From: Clostridiales bacterium | Lineage (GTDB): Bacteria; Bacillota_A; Clostridia; Oscillospirales; Acutalibacteraceae | Direction of reading: 5' to 3' | Assembly (NCBI GenBank): GCA_009774735.1 | Contig: VSOH01000054.1 | Location: forward strand, 1 to 8,360 | DNA length: 8,360 bases | Shown here: positions 1 to 6,268 of the stretch, in pieces | Position numbering within the stretch: the first letter of the stretch is position 1 | How the letters are laid out: every line of letters starts with the position of its first letter | The notes under the pieces: generated by a model | What the model saw: only the letters and a program-made list of their open reading frames with translations | The model's database searches: none | Told to the model about the DNA's origin: nothing | Made by a program: the position numbers and the translations under genes

Positions 1-1
1 C

Positions 2-265
2 TATAAGCTCGTAAAAGTAAAATATAAAATAACAAATAACAATGATTTTTCGGTATGTATTTTTAACGAGAAGGTTGTTAAAAATGATGATTTTTATTTG
101 ATTGAAAGTTGTATTGATTTAGAACCGACATATGATATAAGTTCCAATAGTTCTTTGGACATTGATGTATATGTATACGTTAATAAAGGTATATCCAAAA
201 CAGAAAATATGATTGAAATTTTGAAAAATATTTATAAAACATTTACCGTTGTACGAGTCGAATGA
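2..265 (+). CDS. Hypothetical protein, C-terminal 87 residues (5' end outside window)
   Basis: An open frame enters from the left edge and runs to TGA at 263-265, giving 87 residues that begin YKLVKVKYKITNNNDF and end FTVVRVE. No start codon is visible, so the gene begins outside the window. The residues are polar and rich in Asn, Asp, Lys, Tyr and Val, with alternating hydrophobic stretches (DIDVYVYVNKG) that suggest beta strands; no membrane segment or Cys/His motif is seen. Codon use is very AT-rich, like the Rhs cassette downstream and unlike the chaperone genes. A strong terminator follows 12 bases after the stop. I do not recognise the family. Its place just before an orphan Rhs tip would suit the last gene of a preceding toxin-immunity cassette, but that is inference from position only. 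Confidence 0.6.
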   Translation, partial: YKLVKVKYKITNNNDFSVCIFNEKVVKNDDFYLIESCIDLEPTYDISSNSSLDIDVYVYVNKGISKTENMIEILKNIYKTFTVVRVE

Positions 266-277
266 GTTTATGAGTAG

Positions 278-303
278 CCCGGAGTAATATTGCTCCGGGT
301 TTT
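278..303 (+). terminator. Intrinsic terminator after the partial upstream gene
   Basis: CCCGGAG at 278-284 pairs perfectly with CTCCGGG at 293-299 around an 8-base AT-rich loop, followed directly by TTTT (300-303). It lies 12 bases after the TGA at 263-265 and isolates the upstream gene from the Rhs cassette. Confidence 0.85.
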
Positions 304-323
304 AAATATTCAAATCAAATTAG

Positions 324-653
324 ATGTTGACAAAAATTTACAAAATCTGTACAATAAAAATAACAAATGCAAACTCGCTCCGCTATCGTGGTTATTATCT
401 TGACAGCGAAACAGGTTACTATTATCTCCAATCCCGTTATTATGACCCATCAATCTGCCGTTTTATCAATGCGGATGATATAGATATAGCATATGAGTGT
501 AGAGAAGAACAAATTGGCACAAATCTCTTTGCATATTGCTGTAATGATCCTGTTGATAATGCGGATTTTCAAAAAAAGATGCTTATAGGTTGGGCAAATA
601 CTGTGCTGCTCTGGATAAGGATTATCCTTCTACATCATATGCAGTTTTGTTAG
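324..653 (+). CDS. Orphan Rhs-core C-terminal fragment (no N-terminal Rhs; probably not translated alone)
   Basis: Residues about 17-81 match the end of an Rhs repeat-associated core: the stretch LRYRGYY, then DSETGYYYLQSRYYDP, CRFINADD, and TNLFAYCCNDPVDNAD. In intact Rhs and polymorphic-toxin proteins this closes the beta-cage and is followed by a variable toxin tip. More than a thousand residues of normal Rhs protein are missing upstream: the frame has a stop at 321-323 and the preceding gene ends at 265. The ATG at 324 has no Shine-Dalgarno sequence and sits 3 bases before a promoter -35 box, so it is an unlikely start. The usual DPxG junction motif is cut to a lone Asp. After residue 85 the frame departs from the tip domain, which continues in the -1 frame; residues 86-109 therefore look like out-of-frame read-through. 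Best read as a displaced Rhs tip cassette or a decayed gene. Confidence 0.75.
   Translation: MLTKIYKICTIKITNANSLRYRGYYLDSETGYYYLQSRYYDPSICRFINADDIDIAYECREEQIGTNLFAYCCNDPVDNADFQKKMLIGWANTVLLWIRIILLHHMQFC
327..355 (+). promoter_or_regulatory. Near-consensus sigma-A promoter at the left edge of the Rhs cassette
   Basis: TTGACA (327-332), a 17-base spacer, and TACAAT (350-355), five of six matches to TATAAT, on the + strand. The predicted transcript starts near 362. The -35 begins just after the ATG at 324, so a transcript from here could not use that ATG. It would cover the Rhs core fragment, the C-terminal domain and probably the membrane protein. Confidence 0.6.
572..578 (+). other. In-frame A AAA AAG slippery heptamer at the Rhs core / tip junction
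   Basis: In the Rhs-core frame the codons are CAA AAA AAG (570-578), so A572 with the next two codons forms the classical bacterial -1 slippery heptamer, the kind used in E. coli dnaX. A -1 slip here re-reads G578 and continues GAT GCT TAT into the downstream tip frame, giving a fused product of 171 residues if translation started at 324. A small 6-bp hairpin (GGATAA 613-618 with TTATCC 622-627) lies about 35 bases on, farther than usual for a stimulator, and no upstream stimulatory Shine-Dalgarno is seen. A one-base indel in the T4/A7 run would look the same. Confidence 0.4.
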
Positions 654-838
654 CTATGTATGATTCGACACACTCGACATTAATATATGTTCTAAAGTAT
701 CAACAACTTGAAAAACACAAATTATGGACCAATTCAGCAAAGAACAGATTAAAAAAGAAACCCGGTGATATTAGTAGATTATTAGAAACGCAAAGACTGA
801 CATATACTTTTTTGAAAGCTTTTTTGGGTGGAGTATAA
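590..838 (+). CDS. Unrecognised C-terminal domain of the Rhs cassette (putative toxin tip, -1 frame)
   Basis: From the TTG at 590 the frame encodes 82 residues ending in FLKAFLGGV. Read through from the slippery site at 578 it gains DAYR before LGKYCAALDKDYPSTSYAV. The position directly after an Rhs core is where polymorphic toxins carry their effector domain. Visible features are an N-terminal helix-like stretch, alternating hydrophobics (STLIYVLKYQQ), then a basic segment (SAKNRLKKKPGD) and a hydrophobic end. I see no HNH, deaminase, ADP-ribosyltransferase or papain-like catalytic motif, so the activity is unknown. The TTG at 590 has no clear RBS, so independent translation is doubtful. It is followed after 83 bases by a small membrane-protein gene that could encode its immunity partner. 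Alternatives are a decayed fragment or a non-toxic Rhs tail. Confidence 0.5.
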   Translation: MGKYCAALDKDYPSTSYAVLLAMYDSTHSTLIYVLKYQQLEKHKLWTNSAKNRLKKKPGDISRLLETQRLTYTFLKAFLGGV

Positions 839-893
839 ACTGTATATGAAAGCAAAAATTTCTCAAATTAATGATAACAGTTAATCATGCTGA

Positions 894-914
894 TATAATG
901 CAGCAATTGGAGGG
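894..914 (+). promoter_or_regulatory. Extended -10 promoter and RBS of the putative immunity gene
   Basis: TGATATAAT (891-899) is a perfect extended -10 (TGN then TATAAT at 894-899); no good -35 is seen at 16-18 bases. It is followed by GGAGGG at 909-914, seven bases before ATG 922. The predicted 5' leader would be about 16 bases. This would let the membrane protein be made independently of the upstream cassette, and it decides the start at 922 over the earlier in-frame ATG at 871, which has no RBS. Confidence 0.5.
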
Positions 915-921
915 CTATACT

Positions 922-1377
922 ATGAAAATAGATAAATCAAAGATAAGCCATATCGTGGCATTGATATCAATAGCTATGTTTATTTTTGTTTTCTATTCGT
1001 TTGATAAAATTGCCAATCATATTAAATATGATTTTATTTCAGAAATTGTATTTTTATTGCTTTATATTTTCTTTCTTGTGTTTATATCTCTGTATACGCT
1101 TAAAAATCATTTAAAAATAGAATTTGCAGTTTTTTTAATTTTTTCTTTCGTTATTTCTAATATATGGGTAATTGAAACTTTCTTGTTTTTTGGAGATTCA
1201 TTTGGTATTTTGAGCCAAAAAGCGGAATACTATATGAACCATGCTTTATTCAATCTTTCTGAGCCGTATGATTTGGCACCGTCGATATTTGGCAGAATAG
1301 TTTTGCATATTGCACCGATTATTCCGTTAGTATTTCTTATAAAAATGATTGGTAATAAGAAATCAAATTCCAAATAA
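922..1377 (+). CDS. Small four-helix integral membrane protein, putative immunity protein
   Basis: The product is 151 residues starting MKIDKSK, from an ATG with a GGAGGG RBS at proper spacing. Four hydrophobic helices are visible at about residues 9-27, 39-59, 67-90 and 121-143, with basic residues before the first helix (KIDKSK) and at the end (KKSNSK), which puts both termini inside the cell by the positive-inside rule. Between helices 3 and 4 is a polar loop of about 30 residues (about 91-120). There is no signal peptide or enzyme motif and I do not recognise the family. Position directly after an Rhs tip, on the same strand, with its own promoter, is the usual layout of an immunity gene. 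If so, a membrane location would suit a tip that acts on the membrane or is delivered across it. It ends against a bidirectional terminator shared with dnaJ. Codon use is markedly AT-rich. A hypothetical membrane protein is the safe call; immunity is inference. Confidence 0.7.
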   Translation: MKIDKSKISHIVALISIAMFIFVFYSFDKIANHIKYDFISEIVFLLLYIFFLVFISLYTLKNHLKIEFAVFLIFSFVISNIWVIETFLFFGDSFGILSQKAEYYMNHALFNLSEPYDLAPSIFGRIVLHIAPIIPLVFLIKMIGNKKSNSK

Positions 1378-1402
1378 AAAAGAATGTTCTGCTATCTATA
1401 TG

Positions 1403-1448
1403 GATAAGAGCAAACCCAGGGTGATTTCACCCTGGGTTTGCTCTTATC
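1403..1448. terminator. Perfect 22-bp hairpin shared by convergent genes, overlapping the dnaJ stop codon
   Basis: Positions 1403-1424 and 1427-1448 are exact reverse complements, with a central TT. The GC core (CCCAGGGTGA with TCACCCTGGG) is followed on either strand by the same TTTGCTCTTATC tract, which is moderately T-rich. It would end the + strand membrane-protein transcript and the - strand chaperone transcript. The dnaJ stop (1444-1446) lies inside the stem, so a terminating ribosome would occupy one arm. Confidence 0.75.
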
Positions 1449-2583
1449 TGAAAAAGCCTCTTTTTTTAGGCTTTGGGGGAGTGTAGGATTTATCAAAATC
1501 ATTAAGCAGTTTTTTCTGCTCATCACTTACGTTTTTAGGGATGTCAACAACGATTGTTACATATTCCTCGCCTTTGCCCATGCCGTTGAGCCTCTGAATG
1601 CCCTTGTTGCCTTTTAAGGTGAATACCTCATTAGGCTGTGTGCCTGCAGGAATATTCAGTGTTACATTGCCGTCAAGTGTCGGTATTTCAACATCAGCAC
1701 CAAGCGTTGCCTGAACTATTGAAATATGCTTACTGTAATGAACATCATATCCGTCACGTCTGAAATAAGCATGTGGCTTGATATTGACAACAACCTTTAA
1801 ATCTCCGGCCGGACCGCCGTTTGAGCCGTCGTTACCGAATCCACGCACATTAACAACCTGATTGTTGTCGATGCCTGCAGGGATATTGATGTCGATTTTC
1901 TTCTTTGTCCTGACTTTACCCTTGCCGTTACATTTTTTGCATGGGGTGGTAATAACCTTACCTGTGCCGCCGCATCTGTTGCAGGTACGCTGTGTGCTCA
2001 TTACGCCGAGAGGTGTTCGCTGCTGAATGTTTATAGTACCTCTGCCCTGACATTCGGGACAGGTCTGGGGTGTTGTGCCTGCTGCTGCGCCGCTGCCGTG
2101 ACAGTCGCTGCAGTCCATAACACGCATAACCTCGATAGTCTTTTTGCAGCCCTTTGCAGCTTCCTCAAAGGTGAGGGTTACACTTGACTGAATATCACGT
2201 CCTCTTTGGGGAGCATTCGGATTTCTTCCTCCAAAGCCGCCTCCGCCGCCAAAAAAGGATGAAAAGATGTCGCCGAGGTCGATATCTCCGTCAAAGCCAA
2301 AACCACCGCCAAAGCCGCCTCCGTATCCGCCCTGGCCGGCACCATAGTTAGGATCAACTCCCGCAAAGCCGAACTGGTCATATCTTGCTTTTTTTTGTGG
2401 GTCACTGAGTACCTCATATGCTTCGTTGCATTCCTTGAATTTAGCCTCAGCTTCTGCATTATCGGGATTTAAGTCCGGATGATATTTTTTAGCAGTTTTT
2501 CTGTAGGCTTTTTTTATTTCATCTTCACTTGCGCTCTTTGAAACACCGAGGACCTCATAATAATCTCTCTTATTTTCTGCCAT
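1444..2583 (-). CDS. dnaJ: Chaperone protein DnaJ (Hsp40)
   Basis: DnaJ is the cytoplasmic Hsp40 co-chaperone: it binds unfolded protein and stimulates ATP hydrolysis by DnaK. The 379 residues show the full type I layout: a J domain at 5-70 with HPD at 35-37, a Gly/Phe-rich linker at about 75-120, a zinc domain with four CxxCxGxG motifs (starting at C158, C175, C201 and C215), and the C-terminal substrate-binding domains to about 365, then a basic tail. All key residues are present and the length is normal. It is the fourth gene of the hrcA-grpE-dnaK-dnaJ operon but is separated from dnaK by a 230-bp spacer full of hairpins. The start has only a weak RBS (CGGAAATT), which lies inside one arm of the predicted structured element, so its translation may be lower or structurally controlled. 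No good promoter was seen in the spacer. The stop codon lies inside the terminal hairpin. Confidence 0.98.
   Translation of the reverse strand: MAENKRDYYEVLGVSKSASEDEIKKAYRKTAKKYHPDLNPDNAEAEAKFKECNEAYEVLSDPQKKARYDQFGFAGVDPNYGAGQGGYGGGFGGGFGFDGDIDLGDIFSSFFGGGGGFGGRNPNAPQRGRDIQSSVTLTFEEAAKGCKKTIEVMRVMDCSDCHGSGAAAGTTPQTCPECQGRGTINIQQRTPLGVMSTQRTCNRCGGTGKVITTPCKKCNGKGKVRTKKKIDINIPAGIDNNQVVNVRGFGNDGSNGGPAGDLKVVVNIKPHAYFRRDGYDVHYSKHISIVQATLGADVEIPTLDGNVTLNIPAGTQPNEVFTLKGNKGIQRLNGMGKGEEYVTIVVDIPKNVSDEQKKLLNDFDKSYTPPKPKKRGFFR
1451..1474 (-). terminator. Terminator-like hairpin within the last dnaJ codons (weak)
   Basis: On the - strand AAAGCCT (1474-1468) pairs with AGGCTTT (1459-1453) around an 8-base A-rich loop, followed by a run of five T (1455-1451). 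It encodes the Lys/Arg-rich C-terminus of DnaJ (PKKRGFFR) and ends 7 codons or fewer before the stop. Codon choice for Lys could create it by chance. Confidence 0.3.
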
Positions 2584-2586
2584 AAT

Positions 2587-2674
2587 AATTTCCGTAGCCT
2601 TTTCTGGCTACAAAAGTAAATTAAAAATCAAATATACGTCTTGTTGTAGCCGGACAAGGCGTATAACGGAAATT
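2587..2674. repeat. Nested inverted-repeat element, possible three-way junction, just upstream of dnaJ
   Basis: The outer arms AATTTCCGT (2587-2595) and ACGGAAATT (2666-2674) are exact reverse complements. Inside are a hairpin GTAGCC (2594-2599) / GGCTAC (2606-2611), and a 12-bp stem with one G-U pair: TATACGTCTTGT (2633-2644) and ACAAGGCGTATA (2654-2665), with a 9-base loop. Together they can fold as a closing stem with two branches. On the dnaJ mRNA the 3' closing arm ends 3 bases before the ATG. It could be a dispersed miniature inverted-repeat element or a structured leader; it matches no riboswitch class I know. Confidence 0.55.
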
Positions 2675-2676
2675 CA

Positions 2677-2714
2677 GCCATCTCAAAATTATGCCACAGG
2701 CAAATTTTGAGGGC
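2677..2714. repeat. Long imperfect hairpin in the dnaK-dnaJ spacer
   Basis: CTCAAAATT (2682-2690) pairs with AATTTTGAG (2703-2711). The inner TGCC (2692-2695) pairs with GGCA (2699-2702) past a one-base bulge, with an ACA loop. Past a two-base bulge, GCC (2677-2679) pairs with GGC (2712-2714). That is 16 bp in all. It has no T-run on either side, so it is not an ordinary terminator; mRNA processing or stability, or a mobile repeat, are possible roles. Confidence 0.6.
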
Positions 2715-2723
2715 GATACAATT

Positions 2724-2750
2724 GAATTAGTGTGATTTTCACACTGATTC
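2724..2750. repeat. 12-bp hairpin with three-base loop in the dnaK-dnaJ spacer
   Basis: GAATTAGTGTGA (2724-2735) pairs with TCACACTGATTC (2739-2750), with 11 of 12 Watson-Crick pairs and one G-U, and a TTT loop. No T-tract follows on the - strand. It lies between the dnaK-proximal hairpin and the long AT hairpin. Confidence 0.6.
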
Positions 2751-2768
2751 TCTCTTAACTAATTATAA

Positions 2769-2792
2769 GGTGGGACAGTTGTGTGTCCCACC
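2769..2792 (-). terminator. Hairpin after dnaK, partial or attenuating terminator
   Basis: A 9-bp perfect stem, GGTGGGACA (2769-2777) with TGTCCCACC (2784-2792), with a six-base loop, starts 21 bases after the dnaK stop. On the - strand it is followed by TTATAATT, a poor T-tract. It probably lets part of the transcription into dnaJ through, or protects the 3' end of a processed hrcA-grpE-dnaK message. Confidence 0.55.
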
Positions 2793-2813
2793 ATTTATAT
2801 TATATTCTAACTA

Positions 2814-4658
2814 TTAGTTATCGTCAACCTCTGTGTAATCTGCATCGGTATAGCCTGCGTCTGCACCGCCTGCAGCCTGATTAGGATCAAAGCCTGCACC
2901 TGCATTCGGATTAGCTCCTGCAGCCTGAGCAGCCTCATAAAGCTTCTGTGAAACCTCGTAGAACTTGTTCTGTAAATCCTCCTGTGCTGACTTGATAGCA
3001 TCAAGGTTTTCGCCCTGAAGAGCCTCTTTAAGTGCTGCAACCTTTGTTTCGAGTGCGCTCTTATCATCAGCAGAGAACTTGTCGCCATCCTCGCTCAGCA
3101 TCTTTTCAGTCTGGTAAACCATCTGATCAGCGTTGTTTCTGATGTCGATAGCCTCTCTCTTCTTTTTATCCTCTTCGGCAAACTGCTCAGCCTCGCGAAC
3201 AGCCTTGTCGATATCATCCTTGCTCATATTTGATGATGCGGTGATAGAAATCTGCTGTTCCTTGCCTGTGCCAAGGTCCTTTGCTGATACGTGAACGATG
3301 CCGTTAGCGTCGATGTCGAATGTTACCTCAATCTGCGGAACACCGCGTCTTGCAGGGAGGATGCCGTCAAGGTGGAACATACCAAGTGTTTTGTTGTCCT
3401 TGGCAAATTCTCTTTCACCCTGAAGAACGTGAACCTCTACTGATGTCTGGTTGTCAGCAGCAGTTGAGAAAATCTGACTTTTCTTTGTTGGGATAGTTGT
3501 ATTTCTTTCAATGATAACAGTGTTTACACCGCCCATTGTTTCGATACCCAGTGAAAGGGGAGTGACATCAAGAAGGAGAAGACCCTTAACATCACCGCCG
3601 AGTACACCGCCCTGTAAAGCAGCACCCATTGATACGCACTCGTCAGGGTTGATGCCCTTGAACGGCTCTTTGCCGCTGAATTTCTGAATAGCTTCCTGAA
3701 CAGCAGGGATTCTTGTTGAACCGCCGACAAGGAGTACCTTGTCAATTTCGCTCATTGATAAGCCTGAGTCGCTGATTGCCTGACGAACAGGACCCATTGT
3801 AGCTTCAACAAGGTCAGCGGTCATTTCGTTGAACTTAGCTCTTGTGAGTGTTAACTCAAGGTGCTTAGGACCTGTTGCATCTGCTGTGATGAACGGAAGA
3901 GAAATCTGTGCAGTTGTCATACCTGAAAGGTCAATCTTTGCCTTTTCAGCAGCTTCTTTGACTCTCTGCATAGCCATTTTGTCTGCTGCAAGGTCAATGC
4001 CGTTTTCTTTCTTGAATTCAGCAACAATCCAGTCCATAACCTTTTTGTCGAAATCGTCACCGCCAAGACGGTTGTTACCTGCTGTTGCAAGTACCTCCTG
4101 TACACCGTCACCCATTTCGATGATTGAAACGTCAAAGGTGCCGCCGCCGAGGTCATAAACCATAACCTTCTGGTCATCCTCTTTGTCAATGCCGAAAGCA
4201 AGTGCAGCAGCTGTCGGCTCGTTAATAATCCTCTTAACCTCAAGACCTGCGATTTTGCCGGCGTCCTTTGTTGCCTGACGCTGTGCATCTGTGAAGTATG
4301 CAGGAACGGTGATAACAGCCTCGCTTACGGTTTCACCGAGATAAGCCTCGGCATCAGCCTTAAGCTTCTGCAGAATGATAGCGGAAATCTCCTGTGGAGT
4401 GTAAGCCTTGCCGTCGATTGTTACCTTGTAGTCTGAGCCCATATGTCTTTTGATTGATGCGATTGTCTTGTCGGGATTTGTGATAGCCTGACGCTTTGCA
4501 ACATTACCAACCATTCTTTCGCCGTCTTTTGAGAATGCAACGACTGACGGAGTTGTTCTTGCACCCTCTGCATTCGTGATTACTACAGGCTCGCCGCCTT
4601 CAATAACACTTACGCAACTGTTTGTTGTACCTAAATCAATACCGATAATTTTTGACAT
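2814..4658 (-). CDS. dnaK: Chaperone protein DnaK (Hsp70)
   Basis: DnaK is the cytoplasmic ATP-dependent Hsp70, which binds exposed hydrophobic peptides in a cycle driven by DnaJ (ATP hydrolysis) and GrpE (nucleotide exchange). The 614 residues show the nucleotide-binding domain with phosphate-1 motif GIDLGTTNS (6-14), VYDLGGGTFDVS (167-178) and the adenosine motif VLLVGGSTRIP (308-318), the interdomain linker KGLLLLDVTP (358-367), the substrate-binding beta domain (about 370-475) and a helical lid to about 580. It ends in a Gly/Ala/Asn/Asp-rich tail (YTEVDDN) rather than the EEVD of eukaryotic Hsp70. The length, shorter than in E. coli, fits Gram-positive DnaK, which lacks an insertion in the N-terminal domain. 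The ATG has a strong RBS (GGAGGA near 4667-4672). It starts 32 bases after grpE in the same operon. Confidence 0.99.
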   Translation of the reverse strand: MSKIIGIDLGTTNSCVSVIEGGEPVVITNAEGARTTPSVVAFSKDGERMVGNVAKRQAITNPDKTIASIKRHMGSDYKVTIDGKAYTPQEISAIILQKLKADAEAYLGETVSEAVITVPAYFTDAQRQATKDAGKIAGLEVKRIINEPTAAALAFGIDKEDDQKVMVYDLGGGTFDVSIIEMGDGVQEVLATAGNNRLGGDDFDKKVMDWIVAEFKKENGIDLAADKMAMQRVKEAAEKAKIDLSGMTTAQISLPFITADATGPKHLELTLTRAKFNEMTADLVEATMGPVRQAISDSGLSMSEIDKVLLVGGSTRIPAVQEAIQKFSGKEPFKGINPDECVSMGAALQGGVLGGDVKGLLLLDVTPLSLGIETMGGVNTVIIERNTTIPTKKSQIFSTAADNQTSVEVHVLQGEREFAKDNKTLGMFHLDGILPARRGVPQIEVTFDIDANGIVHVSAKDLGTGKEQQISITASSNMSKDDIDKAVREAEQFAEEDKKKREAIDIRNNADQMVYQTEKMLSEDGDKFSADDKSALETKVAALKEALQGENLDAIKSAQEDLQNKFYEVSQKLYEAAQAAGANPNAGAGFDPNQAAGGADAGYTDADYTEVDDN

Positions 4659-4690
4659 AATATTTGTCCTCCTATAATAATGTAATTAAA

Positions 4691-5212
4691 TTAGTTAGCT
4701 GTTTTAACCATTGCAGGTCTTACGACCTTATCATTTATTCTGTAGCCTTTTTGGAAAACATCTGTGATTACGTTTTCATCCAGATTTTCATCCTCAATAT
4801 GCATTACTGCGTTGTGGAAGTTAGGGTCAAACTGATCACCGCTTTCGCCGTAGACGGTTACGCCTAATTTTTCAAGGGATGCCATAAGTCCGTCAAAGGT
4901 CATTTGAACGCCCTTTTTCAGTCCCTCATAGTCCTCCTGCTCATTTGATAATGCTCTTTCGAGATTGTCAACTACGCTGAGAATTTCGCCTACTGCTTTG
5001 GCAGTGGCAAAGGTGAAACTTTCGCTTTTTTCCTTTTCACTTCTCTTTCTAAAATTTGCATACTCGGCTGTCAGCCTTAAAAGCTGCTCCTTGGTGTCTG
5101 CCAATTCCTTTTCAAGCGGATTTTCCTCCACTGTTTCTTCAGTGGTGTTTACATCCTCTTCAACCTTTTCCTCTTCTTTTTCAGGAGCAGGCTTGCTGTT
5201 TTTTTTGCTCAT
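4691..5212 (-). CDS. grpE: Nucleotide exchange factor GrpE
   Basis: GrpE releases ADP from DnaK as a homodimer in the cytoplasm and thereby resets the folding cycle. The 173 residues begin with a charged, disordered Lys/Glu tail (1-32), continue with a long helix/coiled coil (about 33-110, including LEKELADTKEQLLRLTAEYA), and finish with the beta-domain signature FDPNFHNAVMH (128-138) and the C-terminal QKGYRINDKVVRPAMV (154-169). Length and domains are normal. Its ATG overlaps the hrcA stop as ATGA (5209-5212), and its RBS GGGAGGT lies inside the last hrcA codons, so the two are translationally coupled. Confidence 0.98.
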   Translation of the reverse strand: MSKKNSKPAPEKEEEKVEEDVNTTEETVEENPLEKELADTKEQLLRLTAEYANFRKRSEKEKSESFTFATAKAVGEILSVVDNLERALSNEQEDYEGLKKGVQMTFDGLMASLEKLGVTVYGESGDQFDPNFHNAVMHIEDENLDENVITDVFQKGYRINDKVVRPAMVKTAN

Positions 5213-6240
5213 ATCGTACCTCCCTTTGAGAGTAATGTGTCAACTGTGTTTAAAATATATTTAACAACCGGGATGATGTGCTTGTAATCAATTCTGGTTG
5301 AGCCAATCATACCCAATGCTGCTTTTTGATTATTGCCGTAGGTGAAATTTGAAAGAATGGTTGATGTGTTCTTCATTTCGTACAGCGGATTTTCGTCACC
5401 GATAAACAGTGCTGTTTTAACATTGCCTTTTGAAAACTGCTTAATAAGATTAATTATCTGTGATTTATCTGTTAAGAATGACAGCAGTCTGTATACGTCA
5501 CTGCCAAGCTCGTCGTGTGACAGAAGATTTGTTTCCCCCTCAAGACCCAGTTTGCTCTGTGAAGCCTCGCTGCACAGTGAGCAAAGAGATGTGAGTGCGG
5601 GCAGTAAATCAAATACTCTGCTTTTTGCAATCAGTATTGAGCTTTGAACAAGTGACAGGTTAACGTCTGTAAGAGGTGTTCCTATGAACAATCTGTTCAT
5701 AACCTCATAAAACAAAAACCTTAAATCATCATCTATAGCACAGGGCATATTTATAAGTGATGATTTGATTTTGCTGCCTACTGTAAGCATAACAAGCATT
5801 GCTTTTGAATTGCCTGCGGGAATAAGATCAACACCCTGTATGCAGTCAAGCTCATCCTTTAGTGCACAACTGAAGCCTACACAGTTCGTGTAAGAAGAAA
5901 TCAGTTTTGCGGCATCACTTAACAACCTTTCGGGGTCGCCTGCATTAACGGATAATTCCTCGTTGATTTTCCGAGCATCATAATTGCTGATGCTTTTTTT
6001 CTCCATCAGGCTGTCGATATAATATCTGTATGATGCTTTGCTTGGAACTCTGCCGCCGCTGGTGTGTCTCTGCTCCAGTAAACCAAGCTCGGACAGATAT
6101 GCCATTTCATTTCTAACTGTGGCACTTGAAACCGAATAGGGGAGAAGCTGACATAAAGTTTTTGAACCCATAGGTTCGCCGGTGTTAAGGTAATGCTCAA
6201 TGATCAGATTGAGTATTGCCAGACGTCTTTCGCTTATCAA
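5209..6240 (-). CDS. hrcA: Heat-inducible transcriptional repressor HrcA
   Basis: HrcA represses class I heat-shock genes by binding CIRCE; GroE keeps it active, so it is titrated away on heat stress. An N-terminal winged helix (ERRLAILNLIIEHYLNTGEP, then SSATVRNEMAYLSELGLL and HTSGGRVPS) is followed by the dimerisation/inserted region to the C-terminus (SKGGTI). I prefer the TTG at 6238-6240, giving 343 residues beginning MISERRL, because AGAGGTGG (6246-6253) then sits five bases upstream as a good RBS. An in-frame GTG at 6247-6249 would add three residues but lies within that RBS. It is the first gene of the operon, with CIRCE 28 bases upstream of the chosen start, so it is autoregulated. 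Its stop overlaps grpE by four bases. Confidence 0.96.
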   Translation of the reverse strand: MISERRLAILNLIIEHYLNTGEPMGSKTLCQLLPYSVSSATVRNEMAYLSELGLLEQRHTSGGRVPSKASYRYYIDSLMEKKSISNYDARKINEELSVNAGDPERLLSDAAKLISSYTNCVGFSCALKDELDCIQGVDLIPAGNSKAMLVMLTVGSKIKSSLINMPCAIDDDLRFLFYEVMNRLFIGTPLTDVNLSLVQSSILIAKSRVFDLLPALTSLCSLCSEASQSKLGLEGETNLLSHDELGSDVYRLLSFLTDKSQIINLIKQFSKGNVKTALFIGDENPLYEMKNTSTILSNFTYGNNQKAALGMIGSTRIDYKHIIPVVKYILNTVDTLLSKGGTI

Positions 6241-6268
6241 ACCCTCCACCTCTTTTGAAATTTATCTG

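Noticed and set aside
367..480. Short + strand frame from ATG 367 inside the Rhs core region
   Set aside because: About 38 codons in a frame other than the recognisable Rhs core, with no RBS.
871..921. Earlier in-frame ATG (871) for the membrane protein
   Set aside because: There is no RBS before 871 and the likely promoter lies at 891-899, after it. ATG 922 has GGAGGG seven bases upstream.
2584..2674. A known riboswitch or ROSE-type thermometer in front of dnaJ
   Set aside because: There is no match to any conserved riboswitch core and no clear U-rich anti-Shine-Dalgarno of ROSE or fourU type. Only generic stems are supported.
3829..4158. Antisense open frames inside dnaK, grpE, hrcA and rubrerythrin
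   Set aside because: They are shadows of strongly coding genes on the other strand, without RBS or recognisable protein features.
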